DNA from: Membranipora membranacea
Taxonomy: Eukaryota > Bryozoa > Gymnolaemata > Cheilostomatida > Membraniporidae
NCBI GenBank assembly: GCA_914767715.1
Contig: OU612074.1
Span: 7,829,501 to 7,889,500 of the forward strand
Length of the DNA stretch: 60,000 nucleotides
Reading direction: 5' to 3'
A program made the position numbers and the translations under genes. The notes beneath the pieces were generated by a model. It was not told the origin of the DNA. It did not search any database and saw only the letters and a list, made by a program, of their open reading frames with translations. Shown here piece by piece: positions 13,301 to 27,200 of the stretch. How positions within the stretch are numbered: position 1 is the stretch's first letter; the number at the start of each line of letters is the position of its first letter.

Positions 13301-16300
13301 ATACAGGGCTAACTGAACTGTTTTACCAGTACAGGGAGTGTAGGCCAACACTTCCAGCAGGGAGATGGAACCAGGGAGTGTGTGCACACTTCCTGGTGTT
13401 ACTATTGTCCTTTCCAGAGTATAGTTTGGGGTTGTCTCATTTATTTTGGTTTGATCAATGAGGACATTATTCCTAAAAATCATCATCCATACTTAGAATT
13501 ATGTATAATATACATAATTCTATGTATGGATTATATATATAATTATAGCTTTGTGATAAGGGGACTACACTTAGATATTAACTACAAGTAGTTTGTATTT
13601 TCATTCAGACAACAGATTAAACAGGCAATATATTAGTAAAGAAAATTACTGCAAAATTTGGGTTTGAAGCTGTTATAAAATTAACAATGTCCATTGTACT
13701 ATTGCAGGATGTACCTGAGATCTCAAGGTTCTCTATCACAGATATTTACGAGTATGCGGGACGCGCCTACAGACCCCCGACTCGCCCTTAGTGCCACCAC
13801 TATCATGTTTATGTTGAGCCAGGATAGACTGAATATGGATCTGGACAGGTCCAGTCTTCAGCTGATTGTAGAATTGCTAGAGTATGATGATAAGGCTCAG
13901 CTAGATAACAAGAGGGTAAGAAATAGTAATGTTCTCAGGAAAGTGATAATGTTAGCCAATGATTCAAGTTTCAGCAGTTTAAATTTTAGCTAGCATGTTT
14001 TTTTTCACTGGTCTAGGTGGGAATTTATAACAAGTGATGAGGTTGAGTGAATGTTACGTCAGATAGCCAAGTATTTCATTTTTCTTATCGAATGTACCTC
14101 TAGCGTATACACCATTTCAATTTGAACTGTCTATCTTGAATTATCAAAATTTTGAAATTGAAATATCATAAGATACTGCACCTTATGCTGTCAAATGACA
14201 TTGGTTTACCATTTGATTCAAAAATCCACATACTTACAATATTGGCCAGTCAGTATCTCAATACCTTCCTTTTGTGGAAGTTTGCTGCTCACTGATTAAT
14301 GGATTGAATGTCATAATAAGATTTGTATCCCTGTTTTCTGTCACAGGACGTAGATGATTATAAGAAATCACTTGACACAGTCTATGATCTGTATAAGTCA
14401 GCTATACCAGAGGGTGAAGAGCTAGTAGAAAAGTAAGTGTTTGATACATCAGCTTTTACTTGGTTAGAAACTTGCTTGCTTTCAGGCCATAACAGTTTGG
14501 TCTTACATTGACATATCCATGTCATATTCTGATAAACCATTTTATTAGAAGCTACAAAAAAGTAAGCGCATTCAGTTCGTTGATTTCTGGTCATGTCTGG
14601 TGTGAAGAAATGTGTCGGTGTGCATATCATTCATGGAGTTGTCCTCTCTCCAGCTTGGTACTTTTAACCCATGCCGCATAGGAAAAACCTGCAGAAAACT
14701 GCTTATGTTATGATAAAAATGTTTTTTGATTCAGAATCTACACCATTGAAAACTGATAGGCAAATGGTTCGGGAAATAATTTTGGTATTCGGATAGTCAA
14801 TTATACCAATTTCTGCTAGTTTTGCGGACAGATTTCATGGAATGTTTCATGAATTTTGTCACTAAAATTGAGATTTATCAGCTTTCAAGCCCCCCCCCCC
14901 CCCCCCCCCAATGAATTGGAAACCCTGTCCCACAGGGTTTTCAATGGTACAATTATTTCCCGAACTATCTCCCTATCAGTTTTCAATGGTGCAGATTTTG
15001 AATCAAAAACCATTTTTATCATACATAAGCAGTTTTCAAGATAACGCACTTTCAGCACGTTTTTCCTATCCCGGCGTGGGTTAAAAGTACCAAACTGGAG
15101 AGAGGACCACTCCTCAAATTAGAGCTCAGAAAACTGTCTATCGGAATCAAACCGAAAATTACATCAAAGAATGCTTATATTTCTTTTGTCTAATCATGCA
15201 GTTCGGTATGTGATTGCTACTGGAACACCTCTATTATTGCTGTTCTGTGTGGTAGAGATGTTTCAGTAGTTTGTGTGTATTTTAGGAGAGACATGTCCCC
15301 CGGGTACTTGGCAATGGAGTGTCTACTGATACTTACCTCGAGAAGATCTGGTGATTGGTTTAAGGAGGAATTGAGAGAAGTAGGAGCTCTCGCCTGTATA
15401 TCTGATAGTATTATAGGTATGTCAATAAACTCTACTTAAATCTAGTCTCTCTAAAAGACCAAACTTTGTTCTTAATTGTCAAAGTCTGAATCAAGTGACA
15501 CAAGGATGCATTGTTAAAAACCGTGGTTGGTCCAGGTCATACCTGATTGGTGGAGGCAACATGTATTTATAAATTATTGGTACCAGGAAGTAAAGAACTA
15601 TAAATGACTGCATTAAGCATCTGTGATCCTTCTCTGAAGACGCACCAACACCTACTTTCATACTCATTCAACTTCCGAACTCCAGCTGCATGCTATAGTT
15701 CTAAGATTTAAGTCTGAGCAGTTTTATCTTTCGCCTCTTCACATACACTGTAAAAATTTAAAGGCTGCCACAAATTTTAAGATGGGGTCAACATTGTGAG
15801 GTACAGTGTTAGACCCTATTTTGCCAAATTCATTTTTATGTGCTCCCTTAAACACAGTATTTCCATAATTTCATCTCATTGTTAAGATGACGTCATCTCG
15901 TTGCTTACACGACTTCCTCTCTTATAGATAAGACGGTATTACTGATGGGAGTAGATTATGATATGGAGTTGTCCACCTCGGTTCTCGTTACTATGAAGAA
16001 GATATGTAGAGGATTGAGGGTATTAGAACATGTGACAGCGTGTAACGAGGGAAATCAGAAAACCATTACTCAACATCAAGGTAACATTGGAATTAAGAAA
16101 TAGTTCACACTGATCCTGTGATATACTATTGCATGTATATCTCTGATAGATATATCTCTGAATGTTAGAAAAAATATTTGCAGAAAACATAAATAGTGTA
16201 TTCTTATATCGATTTTTTATGGAAATGATTGCAGTCGAGTATTTATTACCAACTATATTAATCAAAAAATATTTACTCTGCAAACCTACTGTGTTCCAGC

Positions 16301-19300
16301 TCATGCAATGTGTAATAATATGACTCTCCGATGATGTCCTTTTTCTCTTATGATTCGTTGCTATATAAGATTCGACTTAGGAATATTTCAACTTCATCTC
16401 TTAGTACCAAGTTGTCTCAAATTTCTTATCTACTGTCTACACCCTGTGATCAAAAATAGTAAAAGAATAATAAAAATGAGTCCTTGTGTGTCTATTGATG
16501 TCACATGCATAGGCTATTTGATTTGTCAAAGTGGTCAACCATATATCATATTTTGCCGTTTTTGCTAAAATTAGATATTATGATCAACCAGGATTTCATT
16601 CTCTCTTCTTTCTCTCCCACAGATGGGGAGTTTGTGAGATCGTTATGTAGATTACTGATGTTTGGAATAGAAGCTCTGCCTACTCACTGTATACATGAGA
16701 CAGATAACTCCCACACCTCACCGGGACATCTTATACTACAGCTACTGTTAGGTATGTAAACAGTGTGTAATAGTGTGCGCATTAGTATGCACAAGTGTGT
16801 ACTAGTACAGTGAACTTGGATGAACTTAAACTAGTTTCCCAGTTGAGCAATATCTGAATCAAGTGACATCACATGCTTGACATTCGATTTCACACAGGCC
16901 CTTGTTATGAAGCCTGTAATTTCAATGTTGCATCTGTTGGGAGGCAGAGAAAAACCTTGCCTGACCAGAGTTTGGGACAATCTCTCTGGTTTATCCTTGA
17001 TTTATAAAACTGTTGATAAATTTGAGTTGCTTGCTCAGTTTTGGGGAAAAGTTTGTGACTGGCACTTTGATCAAGAATAGTTGATTTCGTCTCTATTCTA
17101 ATTCCCATGATGTGGCTCACCATATCAAAATACTAGGAAGTGAATAAGGAAAAGTTTCTTTGATTAAATATAGATCTATCACCCTATTTATATCCCGTAT
17201 TTACGTTAATTTGCAGGTATATTGAGAGTGTTGGTAAACTTGACACACGGTTCAGTAGATGGCTGTGAGTCTGTGAGCTCATTTGATGGAGTTATAGAGA
17301 TATTACTAAAGTGTATTCTACAGTCTCCTCAATATGTACTCGATGAACAGAGGTATGTGTGTATTATGGTGCTCAAGGGAGTCCTTGGGTAGTTTTAGAT
17401 CAAGTTTGATTCCACTAGCCTGTATTAAGCTTCGCTTCCCCCCATCAGCTTTAGCGACTTACGAATGGAAGGAGGCTATTCTGAACTGCAAGCAAAATGG
17501 ATAAAACCTGACCAAATGGAGTTTTTATTTAAACAAAGCCATGAAGTAGCCAAAGCTTTCTTCTTAATTAATTGCTGTAATGGCAAGAAAGCAAAGTAGT
17601 GCTAGCTGCTAGCTCATACCTAAAGAGACCTCTGTAACCCCACTTGATTGTCTATTGTGTAGATGACATTGTGTTTAATTACCTCTGATTGTGTTCAATT
17701 ACTTGCTGATAACTAAAACTTGGACCTTGATTTGTAATTGGGAGTTATCCATCCCCTGAATGACTGAATATGAGTGGATGATTTTAAGTTGACTCAAAAG
17801 TGATTCATTTGTTTGCCAAAGCCAAGTTACAGTGCTAATGATGTGTGTTGAGGCTCATAAAAGGGTTTAGGCTCTCATGACTTTAGTTGGGTGAAGTGGG
17901 TGGCACACTCATAAAATCACTGCCTACCACATCAGTTAATACGACACTTGATCGAGATATAGCCGTATGCCACTGAGATATTGACCATTATCTTATTTTT
18001 ATCTGGGAATTGGCCTCATGAGCTAGGGTTCAAAATATGAAGCTACGGTATTCATAAGACTACGTTGAAGTATCCGCAGAATTAGTAATAATAAGTATTT
18101 TGTTATTGGTCTTTGTATGTCTACATTGTCAAGTAGATTTTTCTTTTGGTCTCGATATCATAAATTGACATGCGCTACAATAATCCCTCTCCTGTTATTA
18201 TTTGTAGGTTCGACCTGCTTGTTTTGGGTATCGGACTGAGTATAAATATGTGTGAGAACTCAGCACAGTGCAGGCAGATACTACTAGACACGGAGACTGT
18301 GTCTTCCTACGATAGCATCTGTGAATCAGAGTCCATGACTGCAGACGAGGCTCTACTCATGCTCTTCCATCAAAGGTCAGTTTCAGCACATAATGTTATA
18401 ATTAATAATTTTGATGAGGACAGGATATCATATAGGAAAAATGGTTGGCATTGAATTCTACTGGTTTTGTCCAAAATCTATTTGCTCACTGTTCTTTTTA
18501 TACTTTTCATAATCAGCTGTTGCTCTCCCAAGGAGGATTATATCTGGAGTCAACTTAAGGCTCTTTTATATTCAAGATACCCTTGAGGGGTAAAGTTCCC
18601 CTCTCCACACAAACTTGAAACAGCGAATGTTTTTGCTAACTAGCAAAAATTGGTGCTAGCTAACATTAAGTCACCTCCAGGCTGACTGCACTAAACCCCT
18701 CGCTTATGTTTAATTCTCATTGGTAGTTGAACCATGTTAATTTAGGGTTTATGTGTCATTCAACTCAACATTCTTGAGTTATCTTGTAAACTCTGTTTGA
18801 TGATTATTACCTACTCAATTGAATATAGACTGAGTGCGGCAGAGAAGGTGGAAGCAGAGACGGGGAACCTGCAGGAGTCCGATGTCAATAATGCTATATC
18901 TGAAGATCTCAATGAGAGTATTACTGAAGTATTACACAAGGCAGGCAGACATATGGAGGACACAATAGGTGAGTTACATATTAAATCCACTCACTCATAT
19001 CTTGCTCCATCTTTTTGCAATTGTTTGTAGACAACTTGGTTCACTGACTACCATCTCATCTATTTCCCTTGAAAAGGTGTCACTATGTTTTTAATCTGGC
19101 CCCGTCTGCCTGAGGTTATTAACATTTTCGACGCTGGAATATCTCTGCGATTTTTTGTTGATACTTTTATTGGCATCATAATCATTTTTAACATTTGCTT
19201 TGAAACAGAAAAATAATGATCATGATGCTCGGCCATCCAGGGAGGGTGAGATATCCCTTGGCCATCAAAGGGAAAACTCACAGTTTGGAGTTGTCCGCTC

Positions 19301-19690
19301 ATAGCAAAGCCAGCTTCATATTTCTGACTCCACTTCTCTACAATTTGTCGTAAAAAGCTTCATGAAAGCTGATTTAGTATCATACATCATTTCTCACTTA
19401 TAATAAAATGTATCTTGCTGGGCAAACTCAAGCAGTCACACATCAACAAACTCTGTCTGTTTTATTTTACAGTTGCCTCATACATAGCTTTGTTAATGGG
19501 AGTCATATTGCAGCACAGCCCTGACTACACAGACCAAGTGAAGCAGCATCTCCCCGATCATAGCTTCTCACAACTCATCAACGTGCTCCAGAAATTCTTT
19601 GACTTTATGAAAGTTGCGGACGCAGCGTCGGGCAATAGTGGGTCAAAGTCCATCGCAACGGTCATAAATTACCTCAAGGAATACACATAA
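7348..19690 (+). CDS. WAPL: WAPL, cohesin release factor (14 exons)
   Basis: WAPL, with PDS5, opens cohesin rings and removes them from chromatin in the nucleus. Exons: 7348-7512, 7842-7928, 8651-10351, 11133-11333, 12548-12726, 13708-13915, 14347-14432, 15286-15416, 15928-16080, 16623-16751, 17217-17352, 18208-18375, 18829-18968, 19473-19690. All joins keep frame, giving about 1233 residues, close to the vertebrate length. Residues about 719-1225 are the conserved helical WAPL domain, recognisable by LYTVVRNV, DRLNMDLDRSSL, SRRSGDWFKEELR, RFDLLVLGIGLSIN and AGRHMEDTI. The first 718 residues are Ser/Lys-rich and disordered, with seven ESDRLKAFL-type repeats (residues about 117, 248, 282, 316, 368, 392, 421) and three Ser-rich RSNSSSxxSSRDSSP-like blocks. 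I see no FGF tripeptide of the kind vertebrate WAPL uses to bind PDS5. The start of exon 4 is the least certain boundary because its acceptor is weak. Confidence 0.93.
8017..8248 (-). repeat. tRNA-derived SINE in WAPL intron 2
   Basis: Read on the minus strand, the head resembles a tRNA gene: a box A-like TGGCTCAGTTGG and a box B GGTTCAAATCC, preceded by GGAGTAGGAGG. The body continues with sequence shared with the copies at about 30490-30678 and 52795-52968 (for example TTGCTCTC followed by a Gly-rich-looking spacer). The 5' limit of the body at about 8017 is approximate. It is a Pol III-type retroposon, not a functional tRNA, because the acceptor arm does not close. Confidence 0.75.
12106..12580 (+). 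repeat. Partial tandem duplication around WAPL exon 5 acceptor
   Basis: The block ACCATTTCAAGCATTTGCC occurs at about 12106 and again at about 12430. Each copy is followed downstream by TGTCTCTCCTCTCT, a CAG acceptor and TTATACAC (12380-12415 and 12525-12555). The real exon 5 begins at the second acceptor (12548). The first acceptor opens a decayed copy of the same exon start, reading LYTAVRT before a possible GTAAAA donor. The first unit also contains a 16-C homopolymer at 12358-12373 that is absent from the second. Confidence 0.75.
14635..15113. mobile_element. 479-bp long-TIR MITE in WAPL intron 7
   Basis: The left arm (about 14635-14782) and right arm (about 14951-15113) are inverted copies of each other with moderate divergence and small gaps. 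Both begin GGAGT(T/G)GTCCTCTCTCCAG and end with GGGAAATAATT on the inner side. The unpaired centre contains a run of 20 C residues (14890-14909). No coding capacity is seen, and I could not find a convincing target-site duplication, so the superfamily is undetermined. Confidence 0.8.
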
Positions 19691-22600
19691 CCCATAATTA
19701 TATGTACTGTGAGATAGTGAGGGGTGAATGTCTGAGTTTTATGCATGCAACTGCAGAACTTTGACTCTTGAGCTCTGAAATATATGACAGTAAACTCTGA
19801 CTTCTTTGCCGATGTGGAGTGATTATGGTTTGTTGCCCGGCTGTTATGTCAAAATAATGGTTTAGTTGTGTTTCACAGTTCTTGTTCCGATCTTTACTTT
19901 ATATTTTTATCTGTATTACTGGTTTTGGTTCCTATCTTGTAAATAGTGGTGTTGTTTCTTTGGTTTTTATCCGCAGACTTTCCTGTTCTATTTTATGAGT
20001 GATGTGTACGAATTACCATGCTGCTTTATCAATCAATATTAGTTTTCGTTACTGTGTAACGACTAGTGGGAAACTTTTGTCACTGTTTTATCAACAGTTT
20101 ATTTAACCCTCCCTCTGGTCCAAACCTTCAGACAGCACATCCAACGGAGCAAGTGGTGTGTGGTGTTAGCACAAAACACCACAAACGGAATTATCCCAAA
20201 AGATTAGCTGTCGGATTGCCAAAACGGTACAGGACATATGATAAACACTTGTGATGCCATGATGTGATGTTAGGAGGACGATGTTTTGAAACTTCGGTGA
20301 AACCATCTTGATGCCCATACCCATAGCACTTGGTTGTTGACTTGAGTACAGATCAATTTTCTTCCTGCATTCGTTTACTGTATATAATAATATCGATTAT
20401 TCTCACTACTAGCTCATAATTTGTATATAACACCCCCAGCATACCCATAAATACATAACTATATCATGTATTATCATTCAGATGCTCTTAATAATTATAT
20501 CAAAAGTTTTATTAGAAGATCGGAAGTGATATAAGACGCTATATATTATCCATCATTTCTGGTGATATCATCGATGGTTGTAATAGGGCTATGCATCCGG
20601 ACATCGAACCGCAGCAATCAAGTTCATGGTAGTGAGATTTGATTTTAAATCTTCTGTCGTGTTTAAAGTTTCATACTCTCTTTTTTTTATTTTGTCATCT
20701 TGAATAGTTCTATTATATGTATATTGCGATTATTCATGGTTATCATGGTGAGATATTGTTATCATACAAGCGGGTTCTGTAAGATTTAATACAGTTTCAA
20801 TTTTTGCAATTCATTATTCCTGTTGGGTATCATATCCCACGATGCAATTTTAAGTAGTTGTAAGGTAATAGGGTTTGTGGTAGTTTAAGTGCTCAAACTG
20901 TGCAAGATGCTGGTAGAGGCATTTCATTATCAACCACTTTGATAATGAAATGCCTCTACCAGCATCTTGCACCGTTTGAGCACTTAAACTAGGTTTGTGG
21001 CAGTTTGTCTTATCTAGCTCAACAAAGTGGAAATTTCAATGAAGATAAAGTTGAATATATATAAACTGGATAGGCTTAGTCTAAATGGTGTTCCCATCAT
21101 CCAAGAAACTGTCTAGAGCTTTTTATTACTCCAGCATGCGCATAATGTTGATCGGAACTCAGTGAAAATGAACTGAGATCATCCGATTTGATTAGTAGGT
21201 GGACATATTGAGTATAGATGATGGGATGTAATACCTGATGCCGGTTTGATAATGATCAAATCATGGCCAATCTAAGGAGTGTTTATATAAATATTAATTG
21301 ATTGGAGTGCAGCTACTTATTACTTGACTAATGTATATAGCAGTTATGAGTTGACTTACTTCCTCAAATCTATAGACATTTATAAATGAAGCTATTAGAA
21401 TCTTATTTTAGATTCTTGTACTTCTACCAGAACTTATTTTGCCCCCCCCCCCCCCGGGTTTCGTCGGACAGTGGGCAAGAGTCTGGGGGCCTCAGACTAA
21501 CTTTTATGGGGTGTTGAGTTTCTAGGCAAAGAAAAATGGCAGATTATGTGAAATGGAGCCGAACAGCAGTTGGAGACGCGACATCGCTGACTGATTTTGT
21601 ATAAACACAAACTTAGGATTTTCAGTGATATTTGTAAGTTTGGTGGCAGAATTTGAACCTAATTTGATAGATCTGTCAGACAGTGAATGTGAAATTTGAG
21701 TTGGTCAGAGCCGAGGCCAAAGATCACCTCTAACATAGCCACGGTATCTTTGCGTTGTTCCCACTTCCCACGTCTTGGTAATTTTTGGGCGATGGTAACA
21801 AAACTAGATTTTTTTCAATTCTCAGAATATTGTAACAGACACTAGAAAGGGCTGTGGTTTTACACCTTCCCTAAGTCCGGGATTGTATACGGAACTGTAT
21901 GAGCTGAGGCAGCTCTACTCTAAATTCTGAGGGCGTCATAATTTCATTAGAAACTGCTACTGCAACCTGTAGCTGTTGGCTGAAGCAAATATGAGGAAAA
22001 GTCAGATCACCACGACTGTATTCATTCCCATCAAAACATCCTATTATGCAAATATGCCAAATATTGATCTTAGATTCCATGTGGTAGTTATACAACATTA
22101 ATGAATAGAATTAACTCCATAATCTACTATCTACTCTACATGTGTAAATAAGTAGTAAATAAGTAGTACCTTTCACTACCTGAGCTGGTTTAAGTACATT
22201 CATCGAATGTAAGAGAAAATAGTAAGAGGCCTTTGTTACTAACTTAGAACTGTGATAAAAGCAATGAATCATTTCTGCTATTTAATGGAAAATCAAAAAA
22301 TGTTAGGGGGCTTTTCGCTAGGACACTTGGCGAAAGACAAAGTTTAAATGCAACTGTGTCCATACCCAACTTTTAATACCACTGCTACGGAGAGTTATGG
22401 AGGGCTTGGTGTATTAATTAACAATTTCAATCACATGTCTCTTATCGAGGCCTCAAATATGGAAATTAGATAAAATATACTGGATTTATATCAGTTAAAA
22501 ATAGAAATAAATAGACAATTCAGATTTCCTCTCATGTCCAAAATAAATACTGATAAAAATGTCACATTTCCCCCATTTCAGCCTCTTCCATCAATCACTA

Positions 22601-24224
22601 CAATAATCTTTCAAATCATTTTGTGTCAAAATTGGTCGTTACCACCAAAACCACAGGTTGTTTATGAAAACCGCAGCCCTGATGGATCTCATCATAAACA
22701 CTTCATGAATAAAAGGCTCTAAAAGTACACACGTCTGCTAAACTACATACTTCAAACACAACGACATAAGTACAACGTGCCTCGTATGGCAATCCAGCCA
22801 TGGGTAAACTTCACAGCTTGATTTAGGGTCCCATAGTTGAGCAGCCAGGTGCTAGGTTCAGTGTTTGGATAGGTTGCTGGTAGTTGGCACTATCCGGCAC
22901 ATCCAATGCTGGTTTTGTATTGGTTTATAATTACACATTGCTTACAGCGGCCTCTGCCAGGACTCTCAACCACTATTTAGCCCAAGTAACTCAGATTTTG
23001 GTACAATTCAGGCGGCTCAGAGGATTTTGGAATATGAGCTAAAAGCTTTCTCCTCATATTCATCTACTTTGGGGCATTCCAGAATACACAGTTAATTTTT
23101 ATTGATGATCTAGCTTTTTGTATATATATAAACTGACAATGTTACCCTGAAAACCATTGGAATTCATCTGTAGAGCCCTAAATTACTTTTGCGGCAAAAT
23201 ATTGTTGAGAAGGCTAGCGGAGCCCAAAAGCCCTAAGCTGATCATGCACAGGGCGTTTTGCGCCTTTGATGTGCCACTACTCGACATAGTATAGGCAAAA
23301 CTCAGGAGGTTGAGACCCTGGCCTCGGCTGAACACTTTAAACTAAACTAGCTTTCGGATGCTTTCTTCTTTAGGCAGTACAAGGTTAATCTGATCTGATC
23401 AGTACCAGGTACTAGCTAAATCTGTCCTCGTTTTGAAAGGGTCAGCTTTGTTGTTGACACAAACTACCCTAGATGACTAAAATATATGCAAAAAAAGGAG
23501 ATTGCCGTATTGCACAAGTTAGGTAGTGAGATTTATGGCTAACTTTAGTCGGCTGCATTCCACCCACCTTTACTAATTTATAACCTATAGCTTATATTCA
23601 CTCCTCAAGGGTGGATTAAAATTCTTTGGATACTTGAGTGGATTTCCTTTTTGGCAGTTAATTACAAAGTCTCATAACCTGAGACTATAGATATTACACA
23701 GCCTCAGCCAGCTTTAGTTGTCATTGCTGACCACCAGCAGCATTTTGATATGGCCCGATACCTTAGAGTAGTAAACGTTAGCTAGAGTTTAGTCTTGTTT
23801 GTTTGGGGTTATAAAACATTAGCTAGTCACCTAACTTTGACCAGCAGTTGTAGGAGTCTATGAGGTAAAGAGTAAAGAGTAAGAGCTTTAATGTTAGCTA
23901 TTTCATGTATGTGCAAATTTTCCATCCTGTGAATAGTTTACTCCTCTAGAGTATGTAAGAAAACATTTAGGATATGGTCATCCATATACCAATATCTGCG
24001 GAGTTATATAATTTGACTCTCTACACGTCTACTCTCGTTACAACAAACTGGATCCGTACCCGGTAAAAATTTCCGAAGAGCTAGCGTATTGTCTGTACAA
24101 AAGGGTACACTGCTATTTATATGTCTCCATAGTTGTATCCATCATTATGAACCACGAGTACTAGACCACAGGTATTAAATAATCACTGTGGTCAATCACT
24201 AAGTGCAAGCTCTTTAACTTAAAG
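19691..24224. other. Region between WAPL and Mondo
   Basis: This contains the WAPL 3' UTR, of unknown length because no clean AATAAA was found soon after the stop. It also holds the 111-bp palindromic element at 20881-20991 and a C-rich homopolymer near 21443. Open frames are short and unrecognised. N-terminal Mondo exons, including the conserved nutrient-sensing region, might be hidden here, but I could not identify them. Confidence 0.5.
20872..21000. mobile_element. 111-bp palindromic MITE with 9-bp target duplication
   Basis: The element runs 20881-20991. Its two 52-base arms (20882-20933 and 20939-20990) are inverted copies with one mismatch and a 5-base loop (CCACT). The termini read TAGTTTAAGTGC at the left and GCACTTAAACTA at the right. 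It is flanked on both sides by GGTTTGTGG (20872-20880 and 20992-21000), a perfect 9-bp duplication. Long TIRs with a 9-bp duplication suit a Mutator-type non-autonomous element. A single foldback transcript could also form a pre-miRNA-like hairpin. Confidence 0.88.
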
Positions 24225-27200
24225 GTACATGATGGTGGGCTACTAGAAGTCGATAGTAATGTAAAGGTAGAGTTTGAGAAATGGAAGCAAAAACTTGGGT
24301 AAGTCGATGATAGATGATCATGGCTAATAGTATTCTAACCATAGCCATTAAAACTGAAGCCATGCGCAGTCAAAACTGACAAGTTTGTTCATTGCCTAAT
24401 TCTAATATCCGTCCTGCAATAGGTTGATAGCATCAAAAGTACAGCCGTCACATAATTGGCAAAAATAAATAAAAAGGAGTCTGAGCTGACGGTATTGTGA
24501 TATCATTGATCCGTTGGGAAATCTACATCGTCGTGTTGTTAACTGAACCATTGCATCATCAGCGCAGCTATTCCACATGCTGCCGTTAGCGCCTTGCACA
24601 CATGTCAGCAGTGTGTGCTGTAGATGTTTGAGTACTTTCAATACAGCAAATCAATGAGCTGTAAAAATGGTTTTAATATTCCTCAATGAAGCCTACATAC
24701 CGCTCTGTTGTGGTAGTACAAAAATACATATATAATATTGATTATAATTACATCACCATTGCTCATAAGCGCTGTTATTGGTTTAAGTTATTGATGCCAT
24801 CGAATTCCTATTGATGCCATTGAATTCCCTATTTATTTTCTAATACACAACCAGTAGCGTTCTGATATCAGCTATGGACGATAAGCTATAAACCAATTAA
24901 TAGCCTCAATGATGTAACTATATATTAAACCTCTTGTTAATCAACCCTAGTCTAAACCAGTCTAAACATTCCGCCTTTGGTTTGTTAGACTAAGCACACC
25001 TATCATGAAAACAAAGCATGAACATAATCAAGAGGCATGGCATCAACTGACCAATCAGAGTGAAGTGTGAGACTGAACCCAATCCACACCCTCTATCCAC
25101 CATGTGGCCAATCAAAACATGCTGGTATATCTGCCAATTACTGAACCAATCAACTGAGAGCAAAATTAAATCCAAAGGAAAATGCCTGAACAGTATCAGT
25201 TTAGCTTTCAACTGTGCACCAACTATCCACTCTGCTCGGCACGCACGTTTTGACTAACTATAGAACAATGCTACGAGTACGGCATATCACAGCACCTCCT
25301 ACTTTCTTCCCTCCCGAACCAGAGGAGTTTGCTATTACAGACTCATTCCAGGCCTTATTGTCTGATCTACTAAACGAGAGCATAGACCAGACCTCATCTT
25401 ACACAGCAGGCATCAGCAGCCAGGCTTCACCAGGTATGTAATTGACTTTGAAAAAAAATTCAGAAATTTTTCAGCATTTTTCCTCGAACATTCAAGTCAT
25501 GTAGGAGCGAATAAGGCTAGTTTTGAGCATATTAGAATTTTCGGAGAAGTCAATTCCATGCAACCCTGCCAGACGGACGCCAAACTGCTGTAAAGGCTTT
25601 TCAGGCACTTGTCACAGGTTATAAAGGGGATCCTAGTCACATGATGCGAGTTAAGCCAATCAGATTTGATATGTGAATGAAGAGGCGGGACTAGTTGCAA
25701 AGCGGCCAATCAAATGGGTGCATTTACTCTAGGGCCTCAATTATGCATGCAGAAATTGCAGGATAATTATCTCGTTGCTGGGAGAGCTCAATAGTTACAT
25801 TTATACACCCTAACCGCAATCTAGCCTGTGTTCTTCTTGTTTACAGTTGATTTGACTGATGGGTATCTGAGTAGCGCTCCATCTGAAGAAGTAAGTATGC
25901 CCTTTGTTTGTTTGAGTAAAGCCTGAAAACTGACCTTCGAGATTTCGCAATGAATCATCTGTTTGCCATAGTTGGCACTGCCAAGATTTTCCTGTCAACA
26001 ACTTCAGAAACATAAGTGATCTCTTCCATGTCAGGTGATTAAAGACCCGAAGAACTGATATATGAAAAAAAGAAAAAATTTACTTGGCACCGGACAACAT
26101 TTATATTGCGATACAGTCCATGTTCAGGATGCAAACTTTGTCGAATTGATTTCAACCGCAAATTAAAAGGCTGGCCATACCTGAAAAAAAGTATCAAATT
26201 ATACTCATACCAATTTACCATTATCATTTCTTTTACGAGTAATTAATTTTCATTATATGTTAGTTCAACAAAAAAAAGCTGGCTTGCCCTAAATCAAATT
26301 ATTACGGTACCTTCATATTTGAAATGATGACAGCAATGATCCCATAACATCGTTAGACAGTCGTCTGTACTTTTACAACCCAGGTCATGACCACGTTATC
26401 TGTAAGATATACTTCTGGCTAGATTTCACATGGCACGTGATAAGAGTTCGATAACATTGAAACATCTTTAATGACTTTGTTCAGACCTTTTAGACGTTAT
26501 GTTAGCTCCGGTGATTATCTTCAAATCAGCCAGTAACCTCTGAATTCATTGCCTTGTACAAAGTTCTGTAACATTGATATCAAAGACCACAGATATATTG
26601 CATTTTTTTGAGCATAGAAATGATCAACTTAGGATTTATGTTGCCAATGTGTTGGTAGAGCCCAGTTACGCGCTGTCCTGTTTTGTTTTATGTGCTGTCC
26701 TGTTTTGTACATTTAGGTTTTGATGACCACAAGCTTGGTGATCAGTCTATGATATTAGATATAAAAGTTGATTACGTCCACTCCAGTGGAGTCAAAAATT
26801 GAGACCTAGTTTATGGCATATCATATCTCATGGATAATCTTTCATGGCAGGGAGTTGGGTAATGCAATTAAAGCATTAATGATTAATCACCCTTCATTGG
26901 CAATAAATCATTGCATTCCCAGTTAAAATTAATCTCCAGGAATCACTTTACCTCAGCAGATTGCCTAGCTATTTATTGACAAGAATGTCAATTTTCTCCA
27001 CCATTTTTGTTTTGCCATATGTTTAGTCCATCTTATTTTTATTCACAGTTTTTCTCCTCGGTCTCACGTCCTGCAAGTCCTCCAGACACTAAACCCTCCA
27101 GTGGAGTTGGCCCTATTAAGAGCAAATCTACTGAACAGAGAAGACGATCACAGATAAATGGAGGCTTCTCTGAGCTTCACAGTCTTGTGCCCAGCCTCGC

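Noticed and set aside
3391-21505. Short shared string (TCTGGGGG..CTCAGACTAACT) at about 3400 and 21480
   Set aside because: Only about 30 bases match and the flanks do not align, too little to define a repeat family.
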